Below are positions 9,164 to 19,432 of a DNA stretch of 64,000 bases, piece by piece. The stretch's first letter is position 1, and each line of letters begins with the position of its first letter. A program made the translations under genes and the position numbers. The notes beneath the pieces are model-generated. The model had not been told where the DNA came from. It did not search any database and saw only the letters and a program-made list of their open reading frames with translations. The stretch spans positions 1,860,001-1,924,000 of the forward strand of contig NZ_SWDE01000001.1 of assembly GCF_013337185.1 (NCBI RefSeq), written 5' to 3'. This DNA is from Serratia proteamaculans (lineage in GTDB: Bacteria; Pseudomonadota; Gammaproteobacteria; Enterobacterales; Enterobacteriaceae).

Positions 9164-10828
9164 ATGTGTTCTATTTTCGGTGTGCTCGATCTAAAGTCCG
9201 ATCCCGTTGAACTGCGTAAGAAAGCGCTGGAGCTGTCCCGTCTGATGCGCCATCGCGGCCCGGACTGGTCCGGCGTTTACGCCAGCGATAAAGCCATTCT
9301 GGTGCATGAGCGCCTGTCGATTGTCGACGTCAACAATGGCGCCCAACCGCTGTACAACGCTGCGCACACCCACGTTCTGGCGGTTAACGGTGAAATTTAC
9401 AACCACCAGGCGCTGCGCCAGCAACTTAGCGATCGCTATGAGTTCCAGACCGGTTCCGACTGTGAGGTGATCCTGGCGCTGTATCAGGAAAAAGGCACTG
9501 ACTTCCTCGACGATCTGCAGGGGATGTTCGCCTTTGCCCTGTACGACGCCGAGAAAGACGCCTACCTGATTGGCCGCGACCATTTGGGCATTATCCCGCT
9601 GTACATGGGCCATGATGAATTCGGCAACCTGTATGTGGCCTCTGAAATGAAAGCGCTGGTGCCGGTTTGTCGCACCATCAAAGAATTCCCGGCGGGCAGC
9701 TACCTGTGGAGCCAGGACGGTGAAATTCGCGAATACTACCAGCGTGACTGGTTCGATTACGATGCGGTTAAAGACAACGTCACCGACGCCAACGCCCTGC
9801 GCAACGCACTGGAAGACTCGGTGAAAAGCCACCTGATGTCCGACGTTCCTTACGGCGTGCTGCTGTCTGGCGGCCTGGACTCTTCGGTGATCTCCGCCAT
9901 TACCAAAAAGTACGCCGCACGCCGCGTGGAAGATCAAGAGCGCAGCGAAGCCTGGTGGCCGCAACTGCACTCCTTCGCCGTCGGCCTGGAAGGTTCACCG
10001 GATCTGCGCGCTGCGCAGGAAGTGGCCAACCACCTGGGCACCGTACACCATGAAATTCATTTCACCGTGCAGGAAGGCCTGGACGCCATTCGCGACGTGA
10101 TTTATCACATCGAAACCTATGACGTCACCACCATTCGCGCCTCCACCCCGATGTACCTGATGTCACGCAAGATCAAGGCGATGGGTATCAAGATGGTGCT
10201 GTCTGGGGAAGGGGCGGACGAAGTGTTCGGCGGTTACCTGTACTTCCATAAGGCACCGGATGCTCGTGAGTTCCACGACGAAACCGTGCGCAAACTGCTG
10301 GCCCTGCATATGTTTGACTGCGCGCGCGCCAACAAGGCGATGTCCGCCTGGGGTGTGGAAGCTCGCGTGCCGTTCCTGGATAAAAAATTCCTCGACGTGG
10401 CGATGCGCATCAACCCGAAAGACAAAATGTGCGGCAATGGCAAAATGGAAAAACATATCCTGCGTGAATGTTTTGAGTCCTATCTGCCGGCCAGCGTGGC
10501 CTGGCGCCAGAAAGAGCAGTTCTCCGACGGCGTTGGCTACAGCTGGATCGACACCTTGAAAGAAGTCGCTGCCAAGCAGATCAGCGATCAACAGCTCGAA
10601 ACCGCACGTTTCCGCTTCCCATACAACACGCCGAGCTCCAAGGAAGGCTACCTGTATCGCGAAATTTTCGAAGAGTTGTTCCCATTGCCAAGCGCGGCCG
10701 AATGCGTGCCTGGCGGCCCGTCAGTGGCCTGCTCTTCAGCGAAAGCCATCGAATGGGATGAGTCGTTCAAAAAGATGGACGATCCTTCTGGTCGTGCAGT
10801 CGGCGTTCACCAGTCCGCCTACAAATAA
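9164..10828 (+). CDS. asnB: Asparagine synthetase B, glutamine-hydrolysing
   Basis: Makes asparagine from aspartate, ATP and glutamine. The N-terminal class II amidotransferase domain begins Met-Cys-Ser-Ile-Phe, so the cysteine becomes the N-terminal nucleophile after Met removal. The ATP-pyrophosphatase P-loop SGGLDSSVI lies about residue 232. Length is 554 residues, the usual size. TTAGGAGAG precedes the ATG. It is monocistronic, with a strong terminator 22 bp downstream. Confidence 0.97.
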   Translation: MCSIFGVLDLKSDPVELRKKALELSRLMRHRGPDWSGVYASDKAILVHERLSIVDVNNGAQPLYNAAHTHVLAVNGEIYNHQALRQQLSDRYEFQTGSDCEVILALYQEKGTDFLDDLQGMFAFALYDAEKDAYLIGRDHLGIIPLYMGHDEFGNLYVASEMKALVPVCRTIKEFPAGSYLWSQDGEIREYYQRDWFDYDAVKDNVTDANALRNALEDSVKSHLMSDVPYGVLLSGGLDSSVISAITKKYAARRVEDQERSEAWWPQLHSFAVGLEGSPDLRAAQEVANHLGTVHHEIHFTVQEGLDAIRDVIYHIETYDVTTIRASTPMYLMSRKIKAMGIKMVLSGEGADEVFGGYLYFHKAPDAREFHDETVRKLLALHMFDCARANKAMSAWGVEARVPFLDKKFLDVAMRINPKDKMCGNGKMEKHILRECFESYLPASVAWRQKEQFSDGVGYSWIDTLKEVAAKQISDQQLETARFRFPYNTPSSKEGYLYREIFEELFPLPSAAECVPGGPSVACSSAKAIEWDESFKKMDDPSGRAVGVHQSAYK

Positions 10829-10850
10829 TCGCCGGGCGTTTTCTTCCCTG

Positions 10851-10875
10851 GGCGGACCTTCGGGTCCGCCTTTTT
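10851..10875 (+). terminator. Rho-independent terminator of asnB
   Basis: GGCGGACC-TTCG-GGTCCGCC, an 8-bp GC-rich stem with a TTCG tetraloop, is followed by five T. Confidence 0.95.
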
Positions 10876-10980
10876 GTTGATGTTTTCAACCATTAATTGT
10901 CGGAATTGGTGATTTTATCGCCATACTGTTCACAACCCAGACAAACAACACATCCGGTCGCTTTTTCGGGAAAAAACTTG

Positions 10981-11009
10981 TTGACGCAAAACGGCCATAT
11001 ACGCATAAT
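10981..11009 (+). promoter_or_regulatory. Stringent-type promoter of the tRNA cluster
   Basis: -35 TTGACG (10981-10986), exactly 17 bp, then -10 CATAAT (11004-11009) and a GC-rich discriminator GCGCCCC. That discriminator is typical of rRNA/tRNA promoters controlled by ppGpp and DksA. Confidence 0.85.
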
Positions 11010-11048
11010 GCGCCCCGCAACGCCGATGAAGGTTGCGCGAAAAAAGAT

Positions 11049-11125
11049 GGCTACGTAGCTCAGCTGGTTAGAGCACATCACTCATAATGATGGGGTCACA
11101 GGTTCAAATCCCGTCGTAGCCACCA
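11049..11125 (+). tRNA. metT: tRNA-Met (CAT), elongator
   Basis: 77-nt cloverleaf with encoded CCA. The acceptor arms GGCTACG and CGTAGCC pair, and the anticodon loop CTCATAA carries CAT. First of six clustered tRNA genes ordered as E. coli metT-leuW-glnU-glnW-metU-glnV. Confidence 0.96.
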
Positions 11126-11135
11126 TCTTTTTTTT

Positions 11136-11220
11136 GCGGGAGTGGCGAAATTGGTAGACGCACTAGATTTAGGTTCTAGCGCCGCAAGGTGTGCGAGTTC
11201 AAGTCTCGCCTCCCGCACCA
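11136..11220 (+). tRNA. leuW: tRNA-Leu (TAG)
   Basis: 85-nt class II tRNA with a long variable arm and encoded CCA. Arms GCGGGAG and CTCCCGC pair; anticodon loop TTTAGGT gives TAG. Confidence 0.96.
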
Positions 11221-11250
11221 TTTCTTATCATCGGGTTGTAAGGCATCAGA

Positions 11251-11325
11251 TGGGGTATCGCCAAGCGGTAAGGCACTGGTTTTTGATACCAGCATTCCCT
11301 GGTTCGAATCCAGGTACCCCAGCCA
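11251..11325 (+). tRNA. glnU: tRNA-Gln (TTG), copy 1
   Basis: 75-nt tRNA. Arms TGGGGTA and TACCCCA pair; anticodon loop TTTTGAT gives TTG; CCA is encoded. Identical to the next copy. Confidence 0.96.
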
Positions 11326-11372
11326 TTTTTTAAATGGTTTGATGCAGTAAGAAGAAGTTGAAAATTTGTTGA

Positions 11373-11447
11373 TGGGGTATCGCCAAGCGGTAAGGCACTG
11401 GTTTTTGATACCAGCATTCCCTGGTTCGAATCCAGGTACCCCAGCCA
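11373..11447 (+). tRNA. glnW: tRNA-Gln (TTG), copy 2
   Basis: Exact 75-nt repeat of the copy at 11251; a tandem duplication kept as in E. coli glnU/glnW. Confidence 0.96.
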
Positions 11448-11484
11448 TCAACATCGTTGACTTTTAAAGTAAAATATCAAAAAT

Positions 11485-11561
11485 GGCTACGTAGCTCAGC
11501 TGGTTAGAGCACATCACTCATAATGATGGGGTCACAGGTTCAAATCCCGTCGTAGCCACCA
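11485..11561 (+). tRNA. metU: tRNA-Met (CAT), elongator, copy 2
   Basis: Exact 77-nt repeat of the tRNA-Met at 11049, with encoded CCA. Confidence 0.96.
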
Positions 11562-11580
11562 TATTTTACTGTTATACCAT

Positions 11581-11655
11581 TGGGGTGTCGCCAAGCGGTA
11601 AGGCTCTGGTTTCTGATACCAGCATACCCAGGTTCGAATCCTGGCACCCCAGCCA
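11581..11655 (+). tRNA. glnV: tRNA-Gln (CTG)
   Basis: 75-nt tRNA; anticodon loop TTCTGAT gives CTG. Last gene of the cluster here; E. coli has one more Gln copy. Confidence 0.96.
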
Positions 11656-11664
11656 CATTTAGAA

Positions 11665-11688
11665 AAGCCCGCTTCGGCGGGCTTTTTG
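11665..11688 (+). terminator. Terminator of the tRNA operon
   Basis: AAAGCCCGC-TTCG-GCGGGCTTT stem with TTCG loop and a T-run, 9 bp after the last tRNA. The symmetric A/T flanks suggest it also works for ubiF from the other side. Confidence 0.93.
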
Positions 11689-11739
11689 CTATTTTGCATT
11701 TGGTCAATAACCGGGCCCAGCAAGCTGAACCCATTTAAG

Positions 11740-12921
11740 TTATAAACCCAGCGCGTACTTCAACGCATTTTCCTTTAGCTTCCCCGCCCGCTGGGCCGCC
11801 ATCAACGCAAGATTGCGTGCCACGCTTAAGGGTGCCAAATTATTGCTAAAGGCGGTGTAAAACAGATCCATGCCGCTTTGCATCAGCAAATTATCGGTAC
11901 GGCGACGACGCTGATAACGCATCAGCACCGCTTCACTGCTCCAGTCCTCACCCTGTTCCCGCGCCTCACTCAATACCGCCAGCAAGGCGTCCACATCGCG
12001 ATACCCCAGGTTCACGCCCTGCCCGGCTAACGGATTAATGGTGTGCGCCGCGTCGCCGAGCAATGCCAGCCCCGGTAACACATAGCGCTGTGCATGGCGG
12101 CGCGCCAGCGGGAAAGATCCGGCGGCATGCACTTTCACCGTCCCCAAACGTGCGGGAAACGCCTCTGCGATTTCGCGCTCAAGCAGTGCTGGCGGCATCA
12201 CCTGCAACTGACGGATACGCTGCGGACTGTCGTACCACACCAGTGAAGCCCACTGATCATACAGCGGCAGAAACGCGCGTGGGCCGGAAGGGAAAAACTG
12301 CTGCCAGGTTACATCCTGCTGCGGCGCACCGGTCTCAACGGTGATCAGCATGCAGGACTGACGGTACTGCCAGCCGCTGGTACCGATGGCCGCCAGATTA
12401 CGCACCTGCGAGTTGGCACCGTCAGCCCCGACCACCAAACGCGCCTGTAGCGTCTCAGAAGAGTCCAGTGTCAATTGCCAATGGTCATCGCCCCGTTGCA
12501 GCGAACGCAGCCTGGCGGGGCAACAGAGCGTCAGATTGTCGCACTGCTCGAGTTGCTGCCACAGCGCCAGTTGCAAAATGCGGTTTTCCACCATAAAGCC
12601 CAGTTCCGGCAGGCCCAGTGAAGCGGCGTCAAACGCCACCCGCGCCGACGCCCACTCCCAGGTTTCCAACCGGCGGTACGGCGCGGTGCGCATCGCTTGC
12701 ACCGCCGGCCAGGCGCCGAGCTGTTTGAGCAACCCTACCGAGGTGCAGCCAATCGCGGAAATACGCAAGTCCGGCGGGCTTTGCACATCGAACGCTTGCG
12801 GCGCCTGATGTTCCAGCAATGCCACCGACCAACCGGCCTGCGCCAGCCCCAGCGCGGCGGCCGCGCCAACCATGCCACCGCCTACCACCACCGCGTCATA
12901 CCGTTTTTGAGAAGTGTTCAT
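11740..12921 (-). CDS. ubiF: 3-demethoxyubiquinol 3-hydroxylase (ubiquinone C6 hydroxylation)
   Basis: FAD-dependent monooxygenase of the ubiquinone pathway, acting at the membrane. The N-terminal dinucleotide fold AVVVGGGMVGAAAALGLAQ lies near residues 10-28. The second FAD motif LALLGDAAHTINPLAGQGVNLGYRDVDAL and the LVVGADGANSQVRNLA segment are family hallmarks. From the ATG at 12921 (MNTSQKRYD) the protein has 393 residues, close to E. coli UbiF; an in-frame ATG at 12978 would add 19 unconserved residues. The C-terminus LKYALGL matches E. coli. It is monocistronic and convergent with the tRNA operon. Confidence 0.94.
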   Translation of the reverse strand: MNTSQKRYDAVVVGGGMVGAAAALGLAQAGWSVALLEHQAPQAFDVQSPPDLRISAIGCTSVGLLKQLGAWPAVQAMRTAPYRRLETWEWASARVAFDAASLGLPELGFMVENRILQLALWQQLEQCDNLTLCCPARLRSLQRGDDHWQLTLDSSETLQARLVVGADGANSQVRNLAAIGTSGWQYRQSCMLITVETGAPQQDVTWQQFFPSGPRAFLPLYDQWASLVWYDSPQRIRQLQVMPPALLEREIAEAFPARLGTVKVHAAGSFPLARRHAQRYVLPGLALLGDAAHTINPLAGQGVNLGYRDVDALLAVLSEAREQGEDWSSEAVLMRYQRRRRTDNLLMQSGMDLFYTAFSNNLAPLSVARNLALMAAQRAGKLKENALKYALGL

Positions 12922-13117
12922 ATTGGCTAAATTTTCTTGGTTAATTATCGCCATCCCCACCGGCATGGCGTTTGGCATCAGTGTAACGGATTTTTAATTT
13001 GGCTTCAGGTCGCATGCCGTTTTCCCCGCGCTGGTCACAACGGCGTCAAATGTTTACAATAGCGCCCTGCATGTCGCGTATCGCAACTTTCGCTCCGCAC
13101 TGAGTAATGGCAAGTCA

Positions 13118-14542
13118 ATGACCAAAAAACTACATATCAAAACCTGGGGCTGCCAGATGAATGAATATGATTCATCAAAAATGGCGGACTTACTGGGAAG
13201 CACGCACGGTTATCAATGGACCGACAACGCTGAAGAAGCGGACGTGCTGCTGCTCAATACCTGCTCGATCCGCGAGAAAGCGCAGGAAAAAGTCTTCGCC
13301 ATGTTGGGCCGCTGGAAGCTGCTGAAAGAAAAGAACCCAGAGCTGATCATCGGCGTGGGGGGTTGCGTGGCCTCACAGGAAGGTGAACACATCCGCAGCC
13401 GTGCGCCCTGCGTCGACGTGGTATTTGGGCCGCAAACCCTGCACCGCCTGCCGGAAATGCTCAATCACGTGCAGGGGACCCGCAGCCCAATCGTCGACAT
13501 CAGCTTCCCGGAGATCGAAAAGTTCGACCGCCTGCCGGAGCCCCGTGCCGAAGGCCCAACCGCCTTTGTCTCCATCATGGAAGGCTGCAACAAATACTGT
13601 ACCTTCTGCGTGGTGCCTTATACCCGCGGAGAAGAAGTCAGCCGCCCAAGCGACGACGTGCTGTTTGAAGTCGCCCAACTGGCGGCGCAAGGCGTGCGTG
13701 AAGTCAACCTGCTTGGCCAGAACGTCAATGCCTATCGCGGGGCAACCTACGACGGCAGCATCTGCTCCTTTGCCGAACTGCTGCGCCTGGTGGCGGCCAT
13801 CGACGGCATCGACCGCATCCGTTACACCACCAGCCATCCGATTGAATTCACCGACGATATTATTGCGGTATACGAAGACACGCCGGAGCTGGTCAGCTTC
13901 CTGCATCTGCCGGTACAGAGCGGATCAGACCGCATACTGACCATGATGAAGCGCGCGCACACCGCACTGGAATACAAAGCGATCATTCGCAAACTGCGCA
14001 AGGCGCGGCCGGACATCCAGCTCAGCTCCGATTTTATTATCGGCTTCCCGGGGGAAACCCAGGCCGACTTCGAACAGACCATGAACCTGATTGCCGAGAT
14101 TAACTTCGACACCAGCTTCAGCTTTATCTACTCGTCACGCCCAGGTACCCCGGCGGCCGATATGGTGGACGACGTCAGCGAAGACGAAAAGAAACAGCGC
14201 CTGTATATCCTGCAGGATCGTATCAACCAGCAGGTGCTGCAGTTCAGCCGCCGGATGCTCGGCACCGTACAGCGCATTCTGGTGGAAGGCACCTCACGTA
14301 AAAGCGTGATGGAGCTGGCGGGCCGTACCGCCTGCAACCGCATGGTAAACTTTGAAGGCACGCCGGATATGATTGGCCAGTTCGTGGATGTGGAAATCAC
14401 CGAAGTCCTGACCAACTCACTGCGTGGTGCAGTGGTGCGTACCGAACAGCAGATGGATCTGCGCGTACATGAATCCCCGCAGTCGGTGATCGCCCGTACC
14501 CGCAAAGAAAATGCGCTGGGTGTCGGCCTTTACCAGCCCTGA
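13118..14542 (+). CDS. miaB: tRNA-2-methylthio-N6-dimethylallyladenosine synthase
   Basis: Radical-SAM methylthiotransferase that completes ms2i6A37 in tRNAs reading UNN codons. The N-terminal domain carries the first cluster cysteines starting with C12 in [11 protein letters not shown]. The radical-SAM CxxxCxxC is in [21 protein letters not shown]-terminal TRAM-like domain follows. Length is 474 residues, as in E. coli. A terminator hairpin array follows at 14566-14657. The adjacent tRNA cluster does not share transcription. Confidence 0.97.
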   Translation: MTKKLHIKTWGCQMNEYDSSKMADLLGSTHGYQWTDNAEEADVLLLNTCSIREKAQEKVFAMLGRWKLLKEKNPELIIGVGGCVASQEGEHIRSRAPCVDVVFGPQTLHRLPEMLNHVQGTRSPIVDISFPEIEKFDRLPEPRAEGPTAFVSIMEGCNKYCTFCVVPYTRGEEVSRPSDDVLFEVAQLAAQGVREVNLLGQNVNAYRGATYDGSICSFAELLRLVAAIDGIDRIRYTTSHPIEFTDDIIAVYEDTPELVSFLHLPVQSGSDRILTMMKRAHTALEYKAIIRKLRKARPDIQLSSDFIIGFPGETQADFEQTMNLIAEINFDTSFSFIYSSRPGTPAADMVDDVSEDEKKQRLYILQDRINQQVLQFSRRMLGTVQRILVEGTSRKSVMELAGRTACNRMVNFEGTPDMIGQFVDVEITEVLTNSLRGAVVRTEQQMDLRVHESPQSVIARTRKENALGVGLYQP

Positions 14543-14565
14543 TGCTGTTTTAGTTTGACGCTAAA

Positions 14566-14593
14566 CGTGGCGGCCGCGCTTCCCGCCGCCACG
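14566..14593 (+). terminator. GC-rich hairpin after miaB
   Basis: CGTGGCGGC and GCCGCCACG form a perfect 9-bp stem 24 bp after the miaB stop. There is no T-run directly after it, so it is probably an RNA-stabilising or pausing element ahead of the terminator at 14619. Confidence 0.55.
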
Positions 14594-14618
14594 ATAACGA
14601 TGATCCTTATTATTTCTC

Positions 14619-14657
14619 TGTCGGGCCATGCGCCCGGCAATTTTCTTTTTTTTATTT
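14619..14657 (+). terminator. Rho-independent terminator of miaB
   Basis: TGTCGGGC-CATGC-GCCCGGCA stem (8 bp with one G-T pair) is followed by a very T-rich tract running to about 14657. Confidence 0.8.
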
Positions 14658-14685
14658 TTTTGATTGTTTAAAGAGGCGACATAGC

Positions 14686-15021
14686 ATGCAACTCCCACAC
14701 TGCCCGAAGTGCAATTCCGAATACACTTATCAGGACAACAACCTGTTTATCTGCCCTGAGTGCGCCCATGAGTGGAGCGACAGTGCCCCGGCGGAAGACA
14801 GCGATGCGCTGATTGTCAAAGATGCCAACGGCAACCTGCTGGCCGACGGCGACGCCGTGACCGTGGTGAAAGATTTGAAGGTCAAAGGCAGCTCTTCGAT
14901 GCTGAAAATTGGCACCAAGGTGAAGAACATTCGCCTGGTGGAAGGCGATCACAACATCGACTGCAAAATTGATGGCTTTGGCCAAATGAAACTGAAGTCC
15001 GAGTTCGTGAAAAAGAACTGA
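14686..15021 (+). CDS. yjdM: YjdM/PhnA-like zinc-ribbon protein
   Basis: Small cytoplasmic protein of 111 residues matching the YjdM (PhnA) family. An N-terminal zinc ribbon has two CxxC pairs, [10 protein letters not shown] and [10 protein letters not shown] (about residues 6-9 and 25-28). A compact beta domain follows ending in the family's [11 protein letters not shown]. Despite the old name, no phosphonate enzyme activity is established for this E. coli protein. AAGAGGCGAC precedes the ATG. In E. coli the gene lies near phn; here it stands alone between miaB and ybeZ with terminators on both sides. Confidence 0.9.
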   Translation: MQLPHCPKCNSEYTYQDNNLFICPECAHEWSDSAPAEDSDALIVKDANGNLLADGDAVTVVKDLKVKGSSSMLKIGTKVKNIRLVEGDHNIDCKIDGFGQMKLKSEFVKKN

Positions 15022-15046
15022 TCTCAGCTTCTCTTCTCAAGTCATT

Positions 15047-15071
15047 ACGCGGCTGTTTTGGCCGCGTTTTT
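15047..15071 (+). terminator. Rho-independent terminator of yjdM
   Basis: ACGCGGC and GCCGCGT form a 7-bp stem around a 7-nt loop, followed by a T-run, 26 bp after the stop. Confidence 0.85.
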
Positions 15072-15083
15072 CCTCCGCCTGCC

Positions 15084-15111
15084 CTTGAAATTCACCGCCG
15101 ACGCACAGATA
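15084..15111 (+). promoter_or_regulatory. Possible heat-shock (sigma-32) promoter for ybeZ-ybeY-corC-lnt
   Basis: CTTGAAA at 15084-15090 is an exact sigma-32 -35 element. CACAGATA about 13 bp on is a partial match to CCCCATNT. The E. coli ybeZYX operon is heat-induced, which favours the reading, but the -10 match is weak. Confidence 0.35.
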
Positions 15112-15152
15112 GATCATGGGTAAACTTGCGCCCATGCGCCGCACCATGAATA

Positions 15153-15187
15153 ATTCAGGGTAGAGAACCTCAGGGTTTGCCCTGAAT
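15153..15187 (+). other. Stem-loop in the ybeZ leader
   Basis: ATTCAGGG (15153-15160) and CCCTGAAT (15180-15187) are perfect inverted repeats, about 50 nt before the TTG start. No T-run follows. It could affect mRNA stability or translation. Confidence 0.5.
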
Positions 15188-15235
15188 GCGCGTACCGAAA
15201 ATCAACCAGGCCCGATATGAGCCTTGAGGAATAGT

Positions 15236-16291
15236 TTGAACGTCGCAACACAAGAAATTTTGTTAGAGCCGGCAGACAATCAGCGATTGCTCAGCCTGTG
15301 CGGCCCGTTTGATGACAATATCAAACAACTCGAACGCCGGTTGGGCATTGAAATCAACCGCCGTGACAACCGTTTCAAGCTGGTTGGCAAAAACCTGTGC
15401 GTGGTTGCCGCCGCCGATATCCTGCGCCACCTGTATGTGGACACCTCGCCGATCCGCGGCGTGATCCCGGATATCGATCCGGAACAGATCCATCTGGCGA
15501 TCAAAGAAAGTCGGGTGTTGGAACAGGTTGCCGACAGCGTGCCGGATTACGGCAAAGCGGTCACCATCAAAACCAAACGCGGCATGGTGAAACCCCGCAC
15601 GCCGAACCAGGCGCAGTACATCGCCAATATTCTCGACCATGACATTACCTTCGGTATTGGCCCGGCCGGTACCGGTAAAACCTATCTGGCGGTTGCCGCT
15701 GCGGTAGACGCGCTGGAGCGCCAGGAAATTCGTCGCATTATGCTGACCCGCCCTGCGGTCGAGGCCGGTGAGAAACTGGGCTTCCTGCCGGGGGATCTGA
15801 GCCAAAAGGTCGATCCTTACCTGCGCCCGCTGTACGACGCCCTGTTCGAAATGCTGGGCTTTGAGCGCGTGGAGAAACTGATTGAGCGTAACGTGATAGA
15901 AGTGGCACCCCTGGCCTATATGCGCGGTCGTACCCTGAACGATGCGTTTATCATTCTTGATGAGAGCCAGAACACCACCATCGAACAGATGAAGATGTTC
16001 CTGACGCGCATCGGCTTCAATTCAAAGGCAGTGATTACCGGTGACGTGACGCAGATAGACCTGCCGCGCAACCAAAAATCCGGCCTGCGCCATGCCGTGG
16101 AAGTGCTGTCGGATGTCGAAGAACTGAGCTTCAACTTCTTCCATAGCGAAGACGTGGTACGCCATCCGGTGGTAGCCCGCGTGGTCATCGCCTATGAAGC
16201 CTGGGAAGCCGCCGAACAAAAGCGCAAAGACGCCATTGCCGAACAACGTAAACGCGAGGCGACCCTCGCCTCCGAGCAGGAGACACCATGA
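15236..16291 (+). CDS. ybeZ: PhoH-like ATPase YbeZ
   Basis: PhoH-family P-loop ATPase, partner of the YbeY nuclease in ribosome and rRNA quality control. The P-loop is [11 protein letters not shown] near residue 138, and the acidic segment is [12 protein letters not shown]. The chosen start is TTG at 15236, which places GAGGA (15226-15230) at normal spacing and lines up with the E. coli N-terminus. A TTG at 15224 would put the ribosome site inside the gene. That gives 351 residues. It overlaps ybeY by 4 bp (ATGA). Confidence 0.93.
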   Translation: MNVATQEILLEPADNQRLLSLCGPFDDNIKQLERRLGIEINRRDNRFKLVGKNLCVVAAADILRHLYVDTSPIRGVIPDIDPEQIHLAIKESRVLEQVADSVPDYGKAVTIKTKRGMVKPRTPNQAQYIANILDHDITFGIGPAGTGKTYLAVAAAVDALERQEIRRIMLTRPAVEAGEKLGFLPGDLSQKVDPYLRPLYDALFEMLGFERVEKLIERNVIEVAPLAYMRGRTLNDAFIILDESQNTTIEQMKMFLTRIGFNSKAVITGDVTQIDLPRNQKSGLRHAVEVLSDVEELSFNFFHSEDVVRHPVVARVVIAYEAWEAAEQKRKDAIAEQRKREATLASEQETP

Positions 16292-16761
16292 GTCAGGTGA
16301 TTTTGGATCTGCAGCTGGCCTGTGCAGACAACAGTGGCCTGCCGGACGAAGCCACCTTCCAGCGCTGGCTGGAAGGCGTGCTGCCGCAGTTTCAGGAAGA
16401 AGCGGAGGTCACCATTCGCCTGGTGGATGAAGCCGAAAGCAATGAACTGAACCTGACCTATCGTGGCATGGACAAACCGACCAACGTGTTGTCATTCCCG
16501 TTTGAAGCTCCCCCGGGTATCGAGCTGCCATTGCTGGGCGATCTGATCATCTGCCGTCAGGTGGTTGAACGGGAAGCGGTTGAGCAAGACAAGGCGCTGG
16601 AGGCCCACTGGGCGCATATGGTTGTCCATGGCAGCCTTCATCTGCTAGGGTATGACCACATCGAAGACGATGAAGCCGAAGAAATGGAGTCTTTGGAAAC
16701 CGAAATCATGCACGGACTGGGTTACCCGGACCCGTACCTGGCGGAAAAAGACCCCCTCTGA
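16288..16761 (+). CDS. ybeY: Endoribonuclease YbeY, rRNA maturation and ribosome quality control
   Basis: Metallo-endoribonuclease acting in 16S rRNA 3' maturation. The zinc-binding signature [11 protein letters not shown] is present near residue 114, preceded by the family segment [11 protein letters not shown]. Length 157 residues is normal. It is translationally coupled to ybeZ by an ATGA overlap, matching the functional pairing of the two proteins. Confidence 0.97.
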   Translation: MSQVILDLQLACADNSGLPDEATFQRWLEGVLPQFQEEAEVTIRLVDEAESNELNLTYRGMDKPTNVLSFPFEAPPGIELPLLGDLIICRQVVEREAVEQDKALEAHWAHMVVHGSLHLLGYDHIEDDEAEEMESLETEIMHGLGYPDPYLAEKDPL

Positions 16762-16845
16762 CGTCAGCTGATTTCCCCACAGCCCCTGTATGGGGCTGTC
16801 GCTGACTCCCCTAACTCTGACATGAGTGATATTAACTAAAACGCC

Positions 16846-17724
16846 ATGAGCGACGACCATTCACAAAGCAATGACAGCCCCAGTCCCAAGAAGGGGTTCT
16901 TTACTCTTATCCTTAACCAGCTGTTCCACGGCGAACCTAAAAACCGTGGCGATCTGGTAGAGCTGATCCGTGATTCCGAGCAAAACGACCTGATCGATCC
17001 CGATACCCGAGACATGCTGGAAGGCGTGATGGATATCGCCGAGCAGCGCGTGCGCGACATCATGATCCCGCGCTCCCAGATGGTAACGCTCAAGCGTAAC
17101 CAAACGCTGGAAGAGTGCCTGGACGTGATTATCGAATCCGCCCACTCGCGCTTCCCGGTGATCAGCGAAGATAAAGATCACATCGAAGGCATTCTGATGG
17201 CCAAGGATCTGCTGCCGTTTATGCGCGCAGAGTCCGAGGAATTCAGCATCGACAAGGTGCTGCGCACCGCGGTGGTGGTGCCGGAAAGCAAGCGGGTCGA
17301 CCGGATGCTGAAGGAGTTCCGCTCCCAGCGTTATCACATGGCAATTGTCATTGACGAATTCGGCGGCGTGTCCGGCCTGGTGACTATCGAAGACATTCTG
17401 GAACTGATTGTCGGCGAAATTGAAGATGAGTATGACGACGAGGACGACCTGGACATCCGCCAGCTCAGCCGTCATATGTATACCGTGCGCGCACTGGCGC
17501 CGATTGAAGACTTCAACGAAGCCTTCGGCACCCACTTCAGCGACGACGAGGTCGACACCATCGGTGGCCTGGTGATGCAAGCCTTCGGCCACCTGCCTGC
17601 ACGTGGGGAAACCATTGAAATCGAAGGTTACCTATTTAAAGTTGCGATGGCCGACAGTCGACGTATCATCCAGGTTCATGTAAAAATTCCGGACGATTCT
17701 CCGCAACCGAAACTGGAAGAATAA
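16846..17724 (+). CDS. corC: CorC/YbeX CBS-domain protein
   Basis: Cytoplasmic protein of 292 residues with two CBS domains (about 65-190, containing IMIPRSQM and [19 protein letters not shown]) and a C-terminal CorC-HlyC transporter-associated domain. The N-terminal membrane region of larger homologues is absent, as in E. coli CorC. It is linked to magnesium/cobalt homeostasis and, in recent work, to ribosome metabolism. It sits 84 bp after ybeY and 7 bp before lnt in the same operon. Confidence 0.95.
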   Translation: MSDDHSQSNDSPSPKKGFFTLILNQLFHGEPKNRGDLVELIRDSEQNDLIDPDTRDMLEGVMDIAEQRVRDIMIPRSQMVTLKRNQTLEECLDVIIESAHSRFPVISEDKDHIEGILMAKDLLPFMRAESEEFSIDKVLRTAVVVPESKRVDRMLKEFRSQRYHMAIVIDEFGGVSGLVTIEDILELIVGEIEDEYDDEDDLDIRQLSRHMYTVRALAPIEDFNEAFGTHFSDDEVDTIGGLVMQAFGHLPARGETIEIEGYLFKVAMADSRRIIQVHVKIPDDSPQPKLEE

Positions 17725-17731
17725 ATCGAAC

Positions 17732-19261
17732 ATGGCTAAAGCCTTTTACCTTGATCGCCAGTGGGTTCGCGCCCTGCTGGCGCTGTTGACGGGTGCCAGT
17801 GGCACGCTGGCATTTTCCCCTTACGACATCTGGCCGGCGGCCATTGTCTCCCTGTTTGGCCTGCTGGCCGTTACCCTGAACCGCACCACCAAACAATCTG
17901 CCCTGCTCGGCTTCTGCTGGGGCTTTGGCCTGTTTGGTACCGGCATCAACTGGGTTTACGTCAGTATCGCCGACTTCGGTGGCATGCCGTTCTCCGTCAA
18001 TATCTTCCTGGTGGCACTGCTCGCCGCCTATCTGTCGCTGTATACCGGGCTGTTCGCCGGCTTGCTGGCACGCCTTTGGCCAACCACCCGCTGGTATCGC
18101 CTGGCCATTGCCGCGCCGGTACTGTGGCAGGTCACCGAGTTTTTACGCGGCTGGGTACTGACCGGTTTCCCCTGGCTGCAGTTTGGCTACAGCCAAATCA
18201 ACGGCCCGCTGAAAGGCGTGGCGCCGCTGCTGGGGGTGGATACCATCACCTTTATGCTGATGGCAATTGCCGGGTTGCTGGTGTACGCCGTCAATCAACG
18301 CCGCATCACGCCGGCGGTGGTGGCGATTGCGCTGCTGCTGTTGCCGTGGCCGCTGCGCCAGTTGCACTGGTATACCCCGCAGCCGGACAAGGCGGTCAAC
18401 GTCGCTATGGTGCAGGGCAATATCGCTCAGTCGATGAAGTGGGATCCGAAAGCGCTGGTCAGTACGCTGCAAACCTATCTGGATGAAACCCGTCCTTATA
18501 TGGGCAAAGCGCCGATCATCATTTGGCCGGAGTCTGCCATCCCGGATTATGAAGCCAGCCAGAACGGTTTCCTGACCATGATGGACGACCTGATGCGCGC
18601 CAAAAACAGCAGCCTGATCACCGGCATTGTTGACGTTCGTGCCACCCCGCAGGGCCAGCAAATCTACAACAGCGCCATCGTGCTGGGTGAAGAGACGCCA
18701 TACGTTTATCCGGCCAAAGACCGCTACAACAAGCACCATCTGGTGCCGTTCGGCGAGTTTGTGCCGCTGGAAACCCTGCTGCGACCACTGGCACCCTTCT
18801 TCGACCTGCCGATGTCCTCATTCAGCCGCGGCGATTACGTCCAGCCACAGCTCAGCGTGAAGGGCTATAACCTGACGGCGGCGATTTGTTATGAGATTGT
18901 CCTCGGCCAGCAGGTACGCGATAACTTCCGCCCGGACACCAACTTCCTGCTGACCATCTCCAACGATGCCTGGTTCGGTCATTCCATCGGCCCGTGGCAG
19001 CACTTCCAGATGGCGCGCATGCGTGCACTGGAGTTGGGCAGACCTCTGTTGCGCAGCACCAACAACGGCGTGACGGCCGCCGTGGACGCCAACGGCGAAG
19101 TGATTGCAGAGATCCCGCAGTTCACTCGCAAGGTGCTGGAGGTGAAAATGACCCCCACTACCGGCATTACGCCTTATGCCCGCTTTGGCGCCACGCCATT
19201 GTGGATAATCACCTTACTGCTCGGCGGTCTGGCGTTGGTCCTCGGCCTGCGTCGCAAATAA
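17732..19261 (+). CDS. lnt: Apolipoprotein N-acyltransferase
   Basis: Inner-membrane enzyme that adds the third acyl chain to the N-terminal cysteine of lipoproteins. About six N-terminal membrane segments lead into a periplasmic nitrilase-like domain. The catalytic triad is visible as E267 ([10 protein letters not shown]), K334 ([12 protein letters not shown]) and C386 (AICYEIVLG). Length is 509 residues. Lipoprotein substrates in this window include LptE and RlpA. It closes the ybeZ operon. Confidence 0.96.
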   Translation: MAKAFYLDRQWVRALLALLTGASGTLAFSPYDIWPAAIVSLFGLLAVTLNRTTKQSALLGFCWGFGLFGTGINWVYVSIADFGGMPFSVNIFLVALLAAYLSLYTGLFAGLLARLWPTTRWYRLAIAAPVLWQVTEFLRGWVLTGFPWLQFGYSQINGPLKGVAPLLGVDTITFMLMAIAGLLVYAVNQRRITPAVVAIALLLLPWPLRQLHWYTPQPDKAVNVAMVQGNIAQSMKWDPKALVSTLQTYLDETRPYMGKAPIIIWPESAIPDYEASQNGFLTMMDDLMRAKNSSLITGIVDVRATPQGQQIYNSAIVLGEETPYVYPAKDRYNKHHLVPFGEFVPLETLLRPLAPFFDLPMSSFSRGDYVQPQLSVKGYNLTAAICYEIVLGQQVRDNFRPDTNFLLTISNDAWFGHSIGPWQHFQMARMRALELGRPLLRSTNNGVTAAVDANGEVIAEIPQFTRKVLEVKMTPTTGITPYARFGATPLWIITLLLGGLALVLGLRRK

Positions 19262-19338
19262 TCCCCCGGGGCGCTGCCATCGCGGCGCGCCCCGCATTAT
19301 TCCCCTCCTGCCATAAATCGTTAGAAAATCAATGTTTC

Positions 19339-19354
19339 TGGCACACTCCTTGCT
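19339..19354 (+). promoter_or_regulatory. Sigma-54 (RpoN) promoter
   Basis: TGGCACACTCCTTGCT matches TGGCAC-N5-TTGCW exactly, with GG and GC at the required 12-bp offset. Transcription would start near 19365 and run toward gltI, giving a leader of about 280 nt. Confidence 0.75.
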
Positions 19355-19432
19355 TTAGTTACTCCGTGATTTAGAACCGATTTACTTTTGCTGACGTTTC
19401 GTCGTATCTGTGCACAACCCGAGAGCATCACT

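Noticed and set aside
11049-11655. Repeated 75-77 bp units that could be mistaken for a repeat array
   Set aside because: They are tRNA genes with full cloverleaf features and CCA ends; two Gln and two Met copies are identical.
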